Of a stretch of 64,000 nt of DNA, positions 24,129 through 34,789 are shown piece by piece. Numbering within the stretch: the first letter of the stretch is position 1; each line of letters begins with the position of its first letter. Below the pieces are notes generated by a model. That model made no database searches and was not told the DNA's origin. It was given only the letters and a program-made list of their open reading frames with translations. Both the position numbers and the translations under genes were made by a program. The stretch comes from Amphiura filiformis (taxonomy: Eukaryota; Echinodermata; Ophiuroidea; Amphilepidida; Amphiuridae). Where the stretch lies: assembly GCF_039555335.1 (NCBI RefSeq), contig NC_092636.1, positions 58,531,991 through 58,595,990 of the forward strand, written 5' to 3'.

Positions 24129-24897
24129 TTTAAAAATGTTTTGCAAGAAACAGATTGTTTAAAAAGAACGAAAAGCATTTTACAGAACAAAATATGGAGC
24201 CCATTGACAGTTACTAAAATACTAACTAGTGTACATTGTGTTAAATAATCTTTCTTTCAAACTTGGAATGAAGTGAATTGATGCATGCGTTATGTAATCG
24301 CTCATTTCTTCGTGATCAGTCAACTGATTCCAGTTAAATTGGCGTATAAGATGCAAAATAAGATGGGCTACACGCTGATGTTTAGATATTTGGATTTTGA
24401 TATCTATTTCTCGACTTGACGATCAAATTCATTCGCCTGGTAATTTTTTCTGGGACACCCTGTATTTCATTCATCGAGTATGTTGCACGTTTAATAATGA
24501 AATATTAACAATTTTTTAATATGATTATTGTATAGTATGACTGTCGGAAAATTGAATTTTAGTTTGCATCATTCCGATTCAATAACGTTTTCATATCATT
24601 CACCATTAAATCAGTATTGAATCACTTGCCAACTATTAAATACTGTTCTTAACTTTATTCTAAGATTTCACTCGAATCTAATAATCTCTTCTCTTCTTTT
24701 TTCCTCAAATGTTACCATGAGCATTACTTACGTCAATATTATTTTCTTGTGTTGATAATGGTACAGGAAATGCGCTATACAATCCGTGCAAGGTAAAAGT
24801 CACATTATATGCACAATCCGCGCGTACATGTTTATACATTTGAAGGTAGGTTTTGTTTCTCCAAAACTGTATGCTTACGAAAAGAAGACATTTTAGC

Positions 24898-25144
24898 ATA
24901 TGTGACCGTACAGCACGAATGAGCCGTAAATGTCCTCAATTGTATTCTCAGTTACAGTGTAAAATGGGCATGAAGGTCATATTCATAGGTATTTCAATTT
25001 GGTGCTACGTGTATCTCATTAAATGAGGTACACGTTGCACCAAATTGAGGTACCTATGAATACGACCTTCATGCCCATTTTACACTGTAACTCAGAATAC
25101 AATTGAGGACATTTACGGCTCATTCGTGCTGTACGGTCACATAT
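24898..25144. mobile_element. 247-bp palindromic foldback (family FB), copy 2
   Basis: Same size and ends as the copy at 4198-4444, centred at 25021. Inner-arm variants show it lies in the opposite orientation: its left arm carries the variants of the other copy's right arm (GTCATATT..ATTTCAATTT..GTATCTC) and vice versa. It is flanked by TA. Confidence 0.92.
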
Positions 25145-25684
25145 GTTTAGTGAACATGAGCATTGCTGTAAATCTTCGATCTTGCCCTGACTGTGAATAA
25201 TTTGAAACTTGGTCTACTTTGCCTAATTGACTACAAAATTAGCCTCATCAATTAATTACAGATTGACAACGTTATCTGACGAATTTCTTGATCGTCATTT
25301 TTATTCACATCTGTATTATATCATAATAACTGTAGAACATTGTAGGGCATGGTCATTATTCAACACGTAAGCTTTGCAAAATGTTTAACTAAAAATAACA
25401 TCAGTGTTGAAAAACAAAATCTGAAACGGATTAGAATTTACCTTGCGATGGAAGGGATATCCTTAATCATTCAAATTGAATACGCATTCGTTAACATAAA
25501 AAAGAGAAAGAACGGTTTACAAACCCAAAGCGCAGGCAGAACTCTAGTCAACCGATTTCGATTGTTGTAAGCCTACAGGGCTCACTTAGTCATTTAAGGG
25601 TACTTTCCCATCAATTTCGTTCAGGGGTGTGTTTGAAAAGCGGCACAACGCATTAGTAAAAAGAATGAAAAAATACTAAAATTT
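25145..25684. other. No gene seen
   Basis: ORF 25349-25570 (73 codons, +) lacks recognisable features. The rest is AT-rich. Confidence 0.35.
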
Positions 25685-25770
25685 ACACCAGGTTGCGAAG
25701 CCGGGTTCGAACCACTGCCAAGGCAATATGAATGCTAAAGATGCCTACTGTGCCACGGTGACTGTGGTTA
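25685..25770 (-). tRNA. tRNA-like sequence with Pol III boxes, degenerate
   Basis: On the minus strand an A-box-like TGGCACAGTAGG and a B-box GGTTCGAACCC are correctly spaced. The acceptor stem does not pair, so this is more likely a tRNA-derived SINE head or a pseudogene than a working tRNA. Confidence 0.4.
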
Positions 25771-25929
25771 ACATTCGGCGATTTTGAAAGATATTATCAA
25801 CACGTTTCTAGTGTATTGAAAATCAGATTTTGGTTGGAATACATTCAAAGAAAGACACGTGACTCTACTTGTCTGTTTGTTTTGACTCTACTTGTCTGTT
25901 TGTTTTTCACTTAATACAAATTAATTTTG

Positions 25930-26430
25930 ATGAATTGAACTGGAATGACTCTTTTGAGCAACATTTTGAGTTGCACCTTTTCAATTCTCGGCCAAACAAA
26001 AAGCAATAATTTTAATTTTTTTCAGTAAATGTCTAAACTATAATGATTGATACTATATTTTTGTTCCAAATCCTAATATTAAGCATGCGCGTATTTTTTT
26101 TTTTGGGGGGGCTTTGGGGGCGCGAGCCAACCGGGTAAAAGTAGGGGCGGCCAAAACGAAGGGCGGCGGAAGAAGAAGGGGTGGGAAAAGAGGGGTGGCG
26201 GATGAAGAAAGGGCGGCAAAAAGAATTAGTAATGAATAAAGGGCGGAACAATTTGAAAAAGTATTAAAACATGTTAAAAATGGTACTATAAATTGCTTTT
26301 AGGGCGCTAGCGCCTAAAATCCCTTTTTTTTTTCTCTTCACTTTTTCAAACGACCGAAAAAAATTGGGTCAACCTTTTCGGGCTGTTAAGGAAGGGGCGG
26401 CTTAACGCCACTGTTAAGTGTTAGACTTAG
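25930..26430. other. G-rich unassigned sequence
   Basis: Contains runs such as GGGGGGGCTTTGGGGGCGCG near 26105 and repeated GGGCGGC words. No coding content. Looks like part of an uncharacterised dispersed repeat. Confidence 0.35.
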
Positions 26431-26439
26431 GCGTGAAAT

Positions 26440-26800
26440 TCAGTCATTTAAGGTACGATTTTCGATTTTGATAGGCTTCAACTTGGCATGCGAGGTTGTT
26501 TTTTTTTTATCAACCTTTTAGCTTTTCAAAGTAATATAGTTCACTAATGAAGGATTTTCCCCCATCTTTCTAACGCACATCACCGTGAGCTATATATCGT
26601 AGTTTCGTCAGAAATTTGGTTTTGATTTCAATTGGTTTTCAATTCCGACTACCAATTTTGTCAAAATCAACTCGCGAATATACCCATGGATGGATGATTT
26701 TGCAAGCCGCAATAGAAATATTGATTGGTTCTGCTTGTTATACATGTATTAGAAATGCAGTACTGAGTTGGACATATCGGCAGTCGCAAGTGAAAAAAGA
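26440..26800. repeat. Dispersed repeat R5, single-arm copy
   Basis: Matches the right half (inverted) of the foldback at 31985-32440. Landmarks are AGCTTTTCAAAGTAATA, CTTTCTAACGCACATCACCG, CAACTCGCGAATATACCCAT and GGATGATTTTGCA. The ORF 26616-26831 only reads through this repeat. Confidence 0.8.
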
Positions 26801-26821
26801 TGAAATCAAATCAAATGCAAC

Positions 26822-27045
26822 AAGACAATAAATAAACACAAATCCGCCCGGCGCATAACCCAACTTGAAAAAAAAAAAATCAAGGGAATGTGCCGGCATA
26901 GGATTCGAATCCACGACCTACCGATCTCTTGACGGACGCTCTATCCATTCGGCTACCAGCTCCCACTGATACCGATCTCTTGACGGACGCTCTATCCATT
27001 AGGCTACCAGCTCCCACTGATTAACGGTGGTTACAACTGTGTCTA
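26822..27045 (-). mobile_element. tRNA-derived SINE, copy 1, with duplicated head
   Basis: On the minus strand: GAGCTGGTAGCCGAATGGAT (A box), GGATTCGAATCC (B box), a tRNA-unrelated body with CATTCCCTTGA and a GTTTATTTATTGTC end. A 51-bp direct duplication covers the A-box half (units beginning about 26921 and 26972). A second copy is at 29217-29358, and body fragments occur at 33937-33985 and 34575-34650. Confidence 0.75.
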
Positions 27046-27111
27046 ATGTAAGCAGTTGAGGGATACAATACACACAAACAAATATTATGCAAGTACAGGA
27101 TATCATTACTT

Positions 27112-27263
27112 ATAGGTTCATGAACGTGTATTACTTGTTGGGAGATAAATTAGACAAAATACTGCACGCGTGCTTATTTTGGTGCGTCTTATCCAATATC
27201 AGCGCAAGTGCATTATTTTGTCTAATTTGTCGAGCAACAAGTAATACGCGTTCATTAACCTAT
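27112..27263. repeat. Small foldback, ~60-bp arms
   Basis: ATAGGTTCATGAACGTGTAT at 27112 pairs with the complement ending at 27263. The arms continue through TACTTGTTG, AAATTAGACAAAATA and ATGC/GCGC near the loop. One ORF (27087-27272) follows the hairpin and is not a gene. Confidence 0.8.
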
Positions 27264-27488
27264 TTCATGTGATTTTTGCTGTTTTTATAACAAAATTACC
27301 ACTCATAATATTGGGGAAAATAGAATCAAGCCTACGCGACAAGAACGCTTGCGAAAGCACTGGGCGTAGTACGCGGAGTGTACATTATACACAATCAATG
27401 CATGGTTTTGGATTTTTCTAACGCTTGCTCTGTTTGGTTCTCGCTATATCTAAGAGTGTATGGATGATGCTTAATCGTTTCCCCAGCA

Positions 27489-28127
27489 TAATATTCTGCG
27501 CCAATAAAGTATCCTTACACTTAGAAAAATAATCACAATTTCCAAACTGAACAATATTGGGGTAATTTTTTTAAAAATAAATGCACTATATAATCCTGCA
27601 CATTATGACACCACATTGAATCCAATGTAACCTCAAGAAGTAAAGTTATAAGCAATTGAATAGACGAAGGTCCAGTTTTAAAAGTGACAAACTGGACAAA
27701 AGATTCCAATAAGCAACAAAAGAGACAACAAGGCTTCTTCAATGAAGCGTTATTTAAAGCAGTTTTTATTTCTGTTTTTACTTCTCTGTACTTTTCATAA
27801 CTTTCATTTTATTTGTCAGTTCTTTTGTTTCAGTTTTCTTTTGTTCCTTTTGTTTTAAATTAAAGCCAAATGCATGAATTAGCCATTCACCACTCTCAAA
27901 CCAGATGTCTAGTCTGTGGAGTTTTGAATAGGCCAGTTTGTCACTTTTAAAACGGGACCTTCGTCTAATCAAATGCTTGTAACTTTGCTTCTGGATCCAA
28001 TGTGGTGTCATAATGTGCAGGATTAGATAGTGCATCTATCATAAACAACAAATGTACCCCAATATTGTTCAGTTTGGAAAATGTGATTATTTTTCCAACT
28101 GTAAGGATACTTTATTGGCTCAGTATA
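27489..28127. mobile_element. 639-bp inverted-repeat element with an empty site elsewhere
   Basis: Arms about 27489-27700 and 27930-28127, ends TAATATTCTGCGCCAATAAAG and complement. It interrupts the phrase CCCCAGCA|AGTAAAGTAGG, which is uninterrupted at 34440-34455. A 2-bp CA repeat at the junctions is the most that can be called as target duplication. Two minus-strand ORFs (27533-27742 and 27778-28035) derive from arms and loop. Confidence 0.8.
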
Positions 28128-28128
28128 C

Positions 28129-28260
28129 AAGTAAAGTAGGTAATTGGGCTACGCATCCTGCACAAGATGAAATAAACACAATAGGGAACGACTTTTTTTG
28201 CTACAAGAGTAAAATTAATAAACTAATACGAAAGAATGAACAGTTTACTAACCGAATGTG
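28129..28260 (+). repeat. Dispersed repeat R6, copy 1
   Basis: AGTAAAGTAGGTAAT(T/G)GGGCTAC, CATCCTGCACAAGA and (A/G)ATGAACAGTTTAC-type segments recur at 33800-33925 and 34448-34530. The part left of the 27489-28127 insertion (about 27445-27488) belongs to the same copy. Confidence 0.6.
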
Positions 28261-28271
28261 CTATCATTAAC

Positions 28272-29215
28272 CGACCCCCTTAATTTTCAATTAAAAACTC
28301 ATAATACCGTTATATTTAATAATGTATAGCTAATGTATATTTACTATTATATCACTCATACATAAATTCTAGACAGTTCATTGGTTGATTACATTTATTA
28401 TTGTTACTATCACCCTCTCCGTGTGATAGTCTTTACCATCATGTGCTCTGCCGTAGTGCGCCTGCGCCAAGCCGTGCGCTGACTCTTGGACTCGCCGATT
28501 TAGTTATGGGGTGGACCCCAAAATGTGAAGTATATCACGGCAAAACATGGTGTTATGTTGATGAAAAAATGTATTTCCTACCTTAAATGGTATTTTAGTA
28601 ATAGAATTTATGCATGAGTGATATAAAACAAATATTAACTGTCTTAAATTCGTGTAATGGTCGAAATATAATCACTGGGTGAAAGATGTATTGTCCATCT
28701 TTCACCTCGTGATTATATTTTGACCATCACACTCATAGACAGTTAATATTTGTATAATGTATAGCTATGGGTCTCTATCTATTGATACCAAAGTAGGTAC
28801 AAACATTCCACACATAATGTCAATTTGACATCATAATGTGAGGGCGCCCATGTAAATTTGGAAAATTCTAGCTATGTACAAAAACATAGGCAAAATTGAT
28901 TTTCGGCTAAAATTGTCTTTAATAATGCGATATTCCCCACATTTTCTGCTAAATATAAAAGAAAATGGCAATTTTCACCTAACTAACAAGTAAATAGTCA
29001 GTAGCTCTTGAAATAATTTCACAAGAGCGAAATAAAAATCATTGGGCCTCCCCTCCCCTATGGTTATCGTTGAAAATTGTATCACCAAAATGAGCGCAAA
29101 GGATGTATCTATGATTAGCTTAGGTCGTTTGGGCGTAAACGTGTCCGGTTTTTTTATGACGGATAAAACATCTTAGGGGTGGTACAACTCCCTCTTCGTA
29201 GTTACAAGGTTAAAC
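28272..29215 (+). repeat. Dispersed repeat R3, longest copy, split by an insertion
   Basis: R3 pieces 28272-28332 and 28754-29215 are separated by a 421-bp foldback. Landmarks: TAATTTTCAATT, ATGTATAGCTATGGGTCTC, TACAAACATTCC.CACATAATGTC, AAATTGATTTTCGGCTAAAA, AGTAGCTCTTGAAATAATTT and TGAGCGCAAAGGATG. Related copies at 31387-31800, 43470-43565, 46195-46330 with 46845-46990, and 16856-16955. No coding capacity. Family identity unknown. Confidence 0.7.
28333..28753. mobile_element. 421-bp foldback insertion in R3 with 14-bp direct flanks
   Basis: Flanked by two copies of ATAATGTATAGCTA (28319-28332 and 28754-28767), which occurs once and uninterrupted in the related copy at 43475-43488. Inside are a strong hairpin (about 28632-28752, around a TCTTTCACC / GGTGAAAGA stem) and an outer inverted pair (28338-28376 with 28590-28632). 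The ORF 28401-28586 lies in its middle and is not recognisable. Confidence 0.72.
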
Positions 29216-29216
29216 G

Positions 29217-29450
29217 TGACAATAAATAAACGCAAATCCCTGCACATAACCTAACGCAATTGAATGTATTGGCATGGGAACCCACGACCTTCCGATCTCT
29301 AGACGAACGCTCTGTCCATTAGGCTACCAGCTCCCACTGATAAACGGTGGTTGAAACTGTAAAGTGTGCTGAGGCTTGTGGATTAACGTCTAGGCGTTGT
29401 GCCTGTGCGTAGCGCACTATAAATCACTGCGGGTTTTTTTTTTCGTTTTT
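29217..29450. mobile_element. SINE copy 2 (minus) joined to an L2-like 3'-end segment
   Basis: 29217-29358 matches the SINE at 26822-27045 (TAGCCTAATGGACAGAGCG A box; a mutated B box reading GGGTTCCCATG). 29348-29432 matches 18840-18916 in inverted orientation and ends, on the + strand, GCGTAGCGCACTATAAATCA plus a T-rich tail. The two retroposon pieces meet head to head. Confidence 0.6.
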
Positions 29451-29459
29451 TTTTTTGGA

Positions 29460-30975
29460 AACGTTGCCTAATGTAATCAGTCGAGAGGTTGAAATACACT
29501 CATTAAAAGTTAAAGCTTAGTATACGATTTGGATCTCTTGATCTTTCTAGAAAATTAAAAAAACAGGGACTTAAAAGTTTCTACACCAATAATTAAGCAT
29601 TGAAGATGCATCAAAATAAACTGAGAGACTAGGCTATCAAAAATGTTCACTGACAGATATCAAGTTATGTGGCAAACAATTTGCGCATGTTTTGTATGTG
29701 GAAATCTAAGTCATTATAATATCAGCTTGTAGTGATAACTAGCCTTTATATCTGGACAAGCTATAACATCCGTGGCACAGTATAATTAACAACGTCACTC
29801 TTAATCATGTTAATGTTTTCAACGTGTTCTGTTCAAAGGTCTACACCACCTTAGACATAAATAACTAATTTAAGATTTTAAGAGACCAGCTGAATTCAAT
29901 TGCGTAATGATCGCTTCAGTCCTCTAATAGAATATGGCTAAGTTTCATATCATGACTTTATAAAATACCGACAAAATAAGTAAAGTCGAGGGGCTGTTGG
30001 GTATTGCGAGCTCACTTCTTAAAGTTCGTAAAAAACACGTGAAGATCATAAAATGGACTGATTATGTCTGTATAGAATTACAAATTGAAAGTTGTTGTTG
30101 TAGAGGTTACAGTATGCATGAGATTATCTGACAATCCGAAGTTGAGATATAGTGACACGATCATTTTACCCACGTCAAGATATATGGCAAAATAGTTTCC
30201 CCCTTTACTTTAACCCATAATCCAATTTCCCGTGGGCTGTATCTTTTAAACCATCTTACTGGTTTTGGTATACATTCATGACTTAACAATTGAACATGGC
30301 ATCAGTGCCGTACTGCCTGTCAAATGTATTGTCTGAAGGCACGCGTTGGGTAAAACATATCAGATATTATTTGCATTCTATTGAAATTATCTACATTCCA
30401 ACGAAACTACGCCGAAGCGGAGATGACCTGGAGTTAAATTTAATTATCTATACGAACATACTATTTCGACATATCAAAGTTAAGTGCCAAGCACACAGGC
30501 GCGTTATTATTAATCGTGTATGAATTCAGACCAATAAGAACAGGTTTTCTTATCCTGTTCAAGGGTTAAGGACGTCACTCTTTTCTTGTCAAAATATACA
30601 GTGCAATGATGGGTTTGTCATAATTTTTCAATTCATGTTCGAAATAATCATCAGGAATATGAATATTATAGTGCATCTAAAAGGGAAAGGTTTAATGTGG
30701 CCCGAACTGATGCACTCAGGTCACATTTTGACAATTGAGTTACTACCATTACTAACTTGCTCAGTACCAACACTTGCTGATGTTAAATCGTCAGGTCTCT
30801 TGAATACTTGGTTGTTAAGTTAAGGACCTTCTATATGAAGATTTTGTTTCCAAAAGGCATTGTGTCCAAAGGCTGCTTTGTGGAATTTTTTATTTGATAT
30901 TCCAAACGAGTAGCAGTAACCTTGCCAATCTAATAACATTGGAGCAGTAATAGAGTAATAACAATTTTTTGGTTA
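29460..30975. other. No gene seen
   Basis: ORFs 30290-30523 and 30635-30823 (+) have no recognisable motif. No internal repeat stands out. Confidence 0.35.
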
Positions 30976-30979
30976 TCTT

Positions 30980-31390
30980 TAAAAAAAATGCAAATTTCTT
31001 TAACGCGTGCGAAGAAGAAAACAATAAATATATATAAAAGAAAATAATTTGTTTTGGTTCCAAAAGGCATTATGTCCAATGAAGTCCAATGACAAACATT
31101 TTTAAACCTTGCATTGGAGAATTTTAGGGGACAATGATATTGAAAATAGTTAGAGAATAAGCTAGATCGAGTTACAAACATATCCATTCCAATCGTTAAA
31201 TGTCATTTTAACCTCTAGCTGATTTTCTGACATGCTTTCAACATCATTCTATCTCTTAAAAATTCTCCAATGCAAAATTTTTTAAATGTCTGCTATTGGA
31301 TTTATCTCCTTTTTGAACAAAAGAAAACTTTTATATTTATTATTTTCTATTTCGCACGTGGGAGGTTAAAGAAATTTGCAATTATTTTTT
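30980..31390. repeat. Imperfect foldback, two arm blocks
   Basis: Outer arms about 30985-31045 and 31312-31382 share TGCAAATTTCTTTAAC; inner arms about 31085-31130 and 31262-31305 share GCATTGGAGAATTTT. The arms have indels, so the element is old. Confidence 0.65.
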
Positions 31391-31800
31391 AACCCTATAC
31401 TAAGCCATATTTTGTAACACGGACTAGGAGGGGGGGTCTCCTAATTTTCAATTATAAACGTCATATACCATTATATTTTGTACTGATGTATATCTATGGG
31501 TCACCTCTATCCAGTGATACCAGAATAAGTACAAACATTCCCCACATAATGTCGCTATGATATGAACGCTCCCGTGCAAATTTGGAAATTCTGGCGGTGT
31601 ACTAAAGTATAGGGAAAATTGATTTTCGGCTAAAAAATATCCACGAACATGCAATTTTCACCAAATTTTCTTCTAAACTAATAAGTAAAAAATCAGTAGC
31701 TCTTGGAATAATTTTACAAGAGTAAGTTGCTAGGGTAACAATGTTATCACTTAAATGAGCGCAAAGGATAGATTTATGAGTAGCTTAGGTCGTTTCACTC
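31387..31800 (+). repeat. Dispersed repeat R3, copy
   Basis: Collinear with 28272-29215 but without the foldback insertion. The corresponding site reads through at about 31476-31500. Confidence 0.7.
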
Positions 31801-31984
31801 ACAACGGTGGACACCAGCTTCTTTTGTTATGTATATTAGGGATACGCTATGAAATTAATTTACTCTGTCAAATATAAAGCACCCCCCCTTAGAAATGTCA
31901 GTTAAAACATGCTGGTGTTAGAATGAAAGGAAATTGTGTCTTTTAGTGTAAGATTTTTTATTTTTAAATGTCTTAACTTCGGCC

Positions 31985-32440
31985 TCTAGCTTTTTTCGGA
32001 ATTCATTTTTTAGCGTTTCAAACTAATATAGTTTGCTAAAGAAAGATATTACCCATCTCTGTAAGGCACATCGTGTGGGTCTATATTTTCTAATTTTGTC
32101 AGAATATCTGTTTTGATTTAACTTTTTTTCACATGTGACTGCCAAAATGTGCAACCAGTACTTCATTTCTAACATAACCAGCAAAACTAATCGATATTTC
32201 TATTGTGGCCTGCAAAATCATCCATCCATGGGTATATTCGCGAGTTGATTTAGACAAAATCGGTAGTCGGAATTGAACAATGGTGCAATCAAAACGGAAA
32301 TTCTGACAAAACTGATAATAGCTCACGGTGATGTGCGTTAGAAAGTTGGAGAAAACCCTTCATTAGAGAACTTTATTACTTTGAAAAGCTAAAAGGTTGA
32401 TAAAAAAAACTAAATGAATGAATTTCACGCCTAAGTTTAA
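31985..32440. repeat. Dispersed repeat R5, complete foldback copy
   Basis: The left arm (about 31995-32110) and right arm (about 32290-32430) are inverted relatives. The centre holds CATCCATCCATGGGTATATTC and CGCGAGTTGATTT, shared with 26660-26710. This shows that the 26.4-kb copy corresponds to one arm plus centre. Confidence 0.75.
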
Positions 32441-33726
32441 CACCCGGATTTGAAAAAAAAATCAGTATCAAGCATTACAGGGTTTTTTTCCTGACATTTA
32501 CTGACAAAATGATTTCATGGGTTTGCTTCAGGTCGATTTCTCTTAAAAAATGGAGGCAAAATATCACAACCCATATTATATGAATGATGAAGAGTCCGGC
32601 ATAGTAAGACCATGGCATAATGACGAAAAGAGTCAGAAATATTCACGGATTGATCACGCCATATTTAGGCAACATTCGTTGGCAAAAATTGTATTGATCA
32701 TTTCATAGCGAGTGTGTAGAAGAATTAAAATATCACAGAACATTTTCCAAGTATATGATTTGTAGAATGTATACACTATTGCAAAACATATTGATTAAGA
32801 TAATGAAAATCGATATTTTAGGTTTATGTGTCAATATCATTCAATATCATTCAATTTCGTAATGTCAGCATGCAAAGACGGGAGGTTCACTATTGAAAGT
32901 CTTTGGGCTGTTATAATTATCATGTTTTTATTATTTCTTTGCCTTAATGTTCGAAATCGACCCTCAATTTGGCTTTATAAGGTTGTGATTTATGAATTGT
33001 TATCTTATTTTTTGTGCTCCCTCTATATGTCGATTGTGCAATCTGTGTATTTGGTGTATGTTTTCGTGAAGCAGCCTGGTGTTTAGTACACGCAAATCGG
33101 GAAGCAACTACAGGCGTGCGCCCCTGAGATGCATCACGTTGACTAGCTGTTCCGCCATTATGTGTACGCTTGACTGAGAGAAATAAGCGTATTTGAATTC
33201 AACTCCCAGGCGAACCGCTGTAAGGTCTTACTAGTCAGTCCGATATTCAATACACCAAGGGATCCACCCAATTTCTTTTGAAGCGAAAATATATACCTAG
33301 GGGATTCTGTTACAATTTTACTTTGTTTTCCAAGTGCATTTTACAAGTCATAAAGGTCATCATTTGAAAGTTGGGTTTCAGTGTTATTCAAAAAAGGAGG
33401 TATGTTCTATTTTGTGGTTGAGATACAACGCACTTTAAATTTAATAAACGTGATTGTTCCTGGACAGGATTCATTTTCAAAAAAAGATATATATTTAAAA
33501 TATAAAATAGATTTCATTTGGAATGCAAGTTATAATACAGATCGAAATGGTATATCTACTTGATCTTTTGCTTTTGCGGTTTATTTTTTTTCTTTTGATG
33601 AATGAAGGTGATACCGCAAATTTCACTCAACCTGCAAAATAATTATTTTACAACCTGCATGATTCATTACACGAGAGCTTACAATGTGCAAGGTCAAATG
33701 GTAATTTCCGTACTGGGGTTGTAAGT
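32441..33726. other. No gene assigned
   Basis: About 32660-32820 resembles 54780-54870 and 54960-55060 (shared ATAGCGAGTGTGTAGAAGAAT). The ORF 32826-33086 is hydrophobic but unrecognised. 33080-33280 is less AT-rich than its surroundings and has no ORF. Confidence 0.4.
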
Positions 33727-33727
33727 T

Positions 33728-33754
33728 TGAAATAAATAAATAAATAAATAAAAT
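33728..33754. repeat. (AAAT)n microsatellite, short
   Basis: About six AAAT units. Confidence 0.85.
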
Positions 33755-33799
33755 AATTTAACAAAAATTGCTTTCACATATTTCCCCAGTCACATTCCT

Positions 33800-33985
33800 T
33801 GTTATTACTCTAGGGGATTTGCCGCTAAGAACAAATAAACAAAATGGGGAACGATTGCTCGCTAGAAGAGGACACTTAATATAATTAATAAGAAAGAACA
33901 GTTTACCAACCCAACTCAGTTTTACAATTAAACAAGACAACACATAAACACAAACCCCAACCGGAACAATACCCGAGTTAAAAAA
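33800..33985 (+). repeat. Repeat R6 copy 2 and SINE 3'-tail fragment
   Basis: 33820-33925 shares AAATGGGGAACGATTGCTC and AAGAACAGTTTAC wording with 28129-28260. 33937-33985 shares ACATAAACACAAACCCC with the SINE tail (minus orientation). Confidence 0.5.
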
Positions 33986-34447
33986 AGAGATGTTTTAGGT
34001 TTATATTTACATAATTTTATTTTATTTACTATATATGTATATTAATATAATATAAACTTGCGTAATATATTTGTTTCAGTTTAGTCCCGATTATGTAAAA
34101 TATAATTGTAAGTAAGAGGCCTCTATAGTTTGATCGTAATATCCAAAAAATTAAAGTATAAATGCCAAACTTTGATGCATTTGAAGTTAAAAAGTCCAAA
34201 AAGTCAGAAATTGAGGCAAGGCAGTGTATCTGAATGCATTTATCTTGTTCAAAATTTATTAAATTCGCAAAACTTATTTTGATCTGACCAATAGTGTCTT
34301 GACCTGGCCAAGATTTTCTTGACCTGTCCACATTGCTTGATATATAAATCGACAGTTGATCAGACTTTGAGCAAAAGAAAAACAATGGACAATGGAACAA
34401 AAGAACAGTGCTAGACGTATAATTGATGCTTACTCGTTTCCCCAGCA

Positions 34448-34650
34448 AGTAAAGTAGGTAATGGGGCTACACATCCTGCACAAGAGCAAATCACAATGGC
34501 GAATGATTCCTCACTACAAGAGGAAATATGTCGCGACCCGAAGTGATACAATAAACATACAACAAATTATCACAGATCCCGATCGAAGCCCATGCCGGCA
34601 CATTCCCTTGCTTTTATTTTGTTGGGTTCTGTTAGTTTGGGTGCCGTTCA
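34448..34650 (+). repeat. Repeat R6 copy 3 with SINE body fragment
   Basis: 34440-34530 matches R6 and carries the uninterrupted site used by the element at 27489. 34575-34650 reads CATGCCGGCACATTCCCTTG, the SINE body, on the + strand. The ORF 34461-34787 reads across both and is not a gene. Confidence 0.6.
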
Positions 34651-34789
34651 GGACCTGTGTTAATTTGTTGTGTTATGTATTACTTCTCACGCGAAATTGG
34701 TTTCTATCCAAACTTATACACATTTTGTCAAATATCTACACGTTGTATTTGAAAACCGTTGCAGAAACTACAATAACCCACTTATAACA

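Larger units (their letters stand above)
19896..24462. mobile_element. Composite TA-flanked element (family TAE), copy 1, with nested insertions
   Basis: Left end CAGGGTGTCCCATAAAAAATT at 19896 and the complementary right end finishing at 24462, each bordered by TA. The same ends and subterminal sequence (GAGAAATAGACATCAGAAT and so on) bound an uninterrupted 908-bp copy at 36972-37879. Here the element is 4567 bp because a LINE (19968-21150) and a 1.9-kb inverted-repeat element (22243-24128) lie inside it. Pieces of the original body remain at about 21560-22240 and 24129-24462. No transposase of its own is visible. The GGGTGTCCC end is common in mariner-like elements. Confidence 0.82.

Noticed and set aside
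32826..33086. Hydrophobic 86-codon ORF as a small membrane protein
   Set aside because: AT-rich DNA readily gives Phe/Leu/Ile-rich ORFs. No start context, splice sites or homology supports it.
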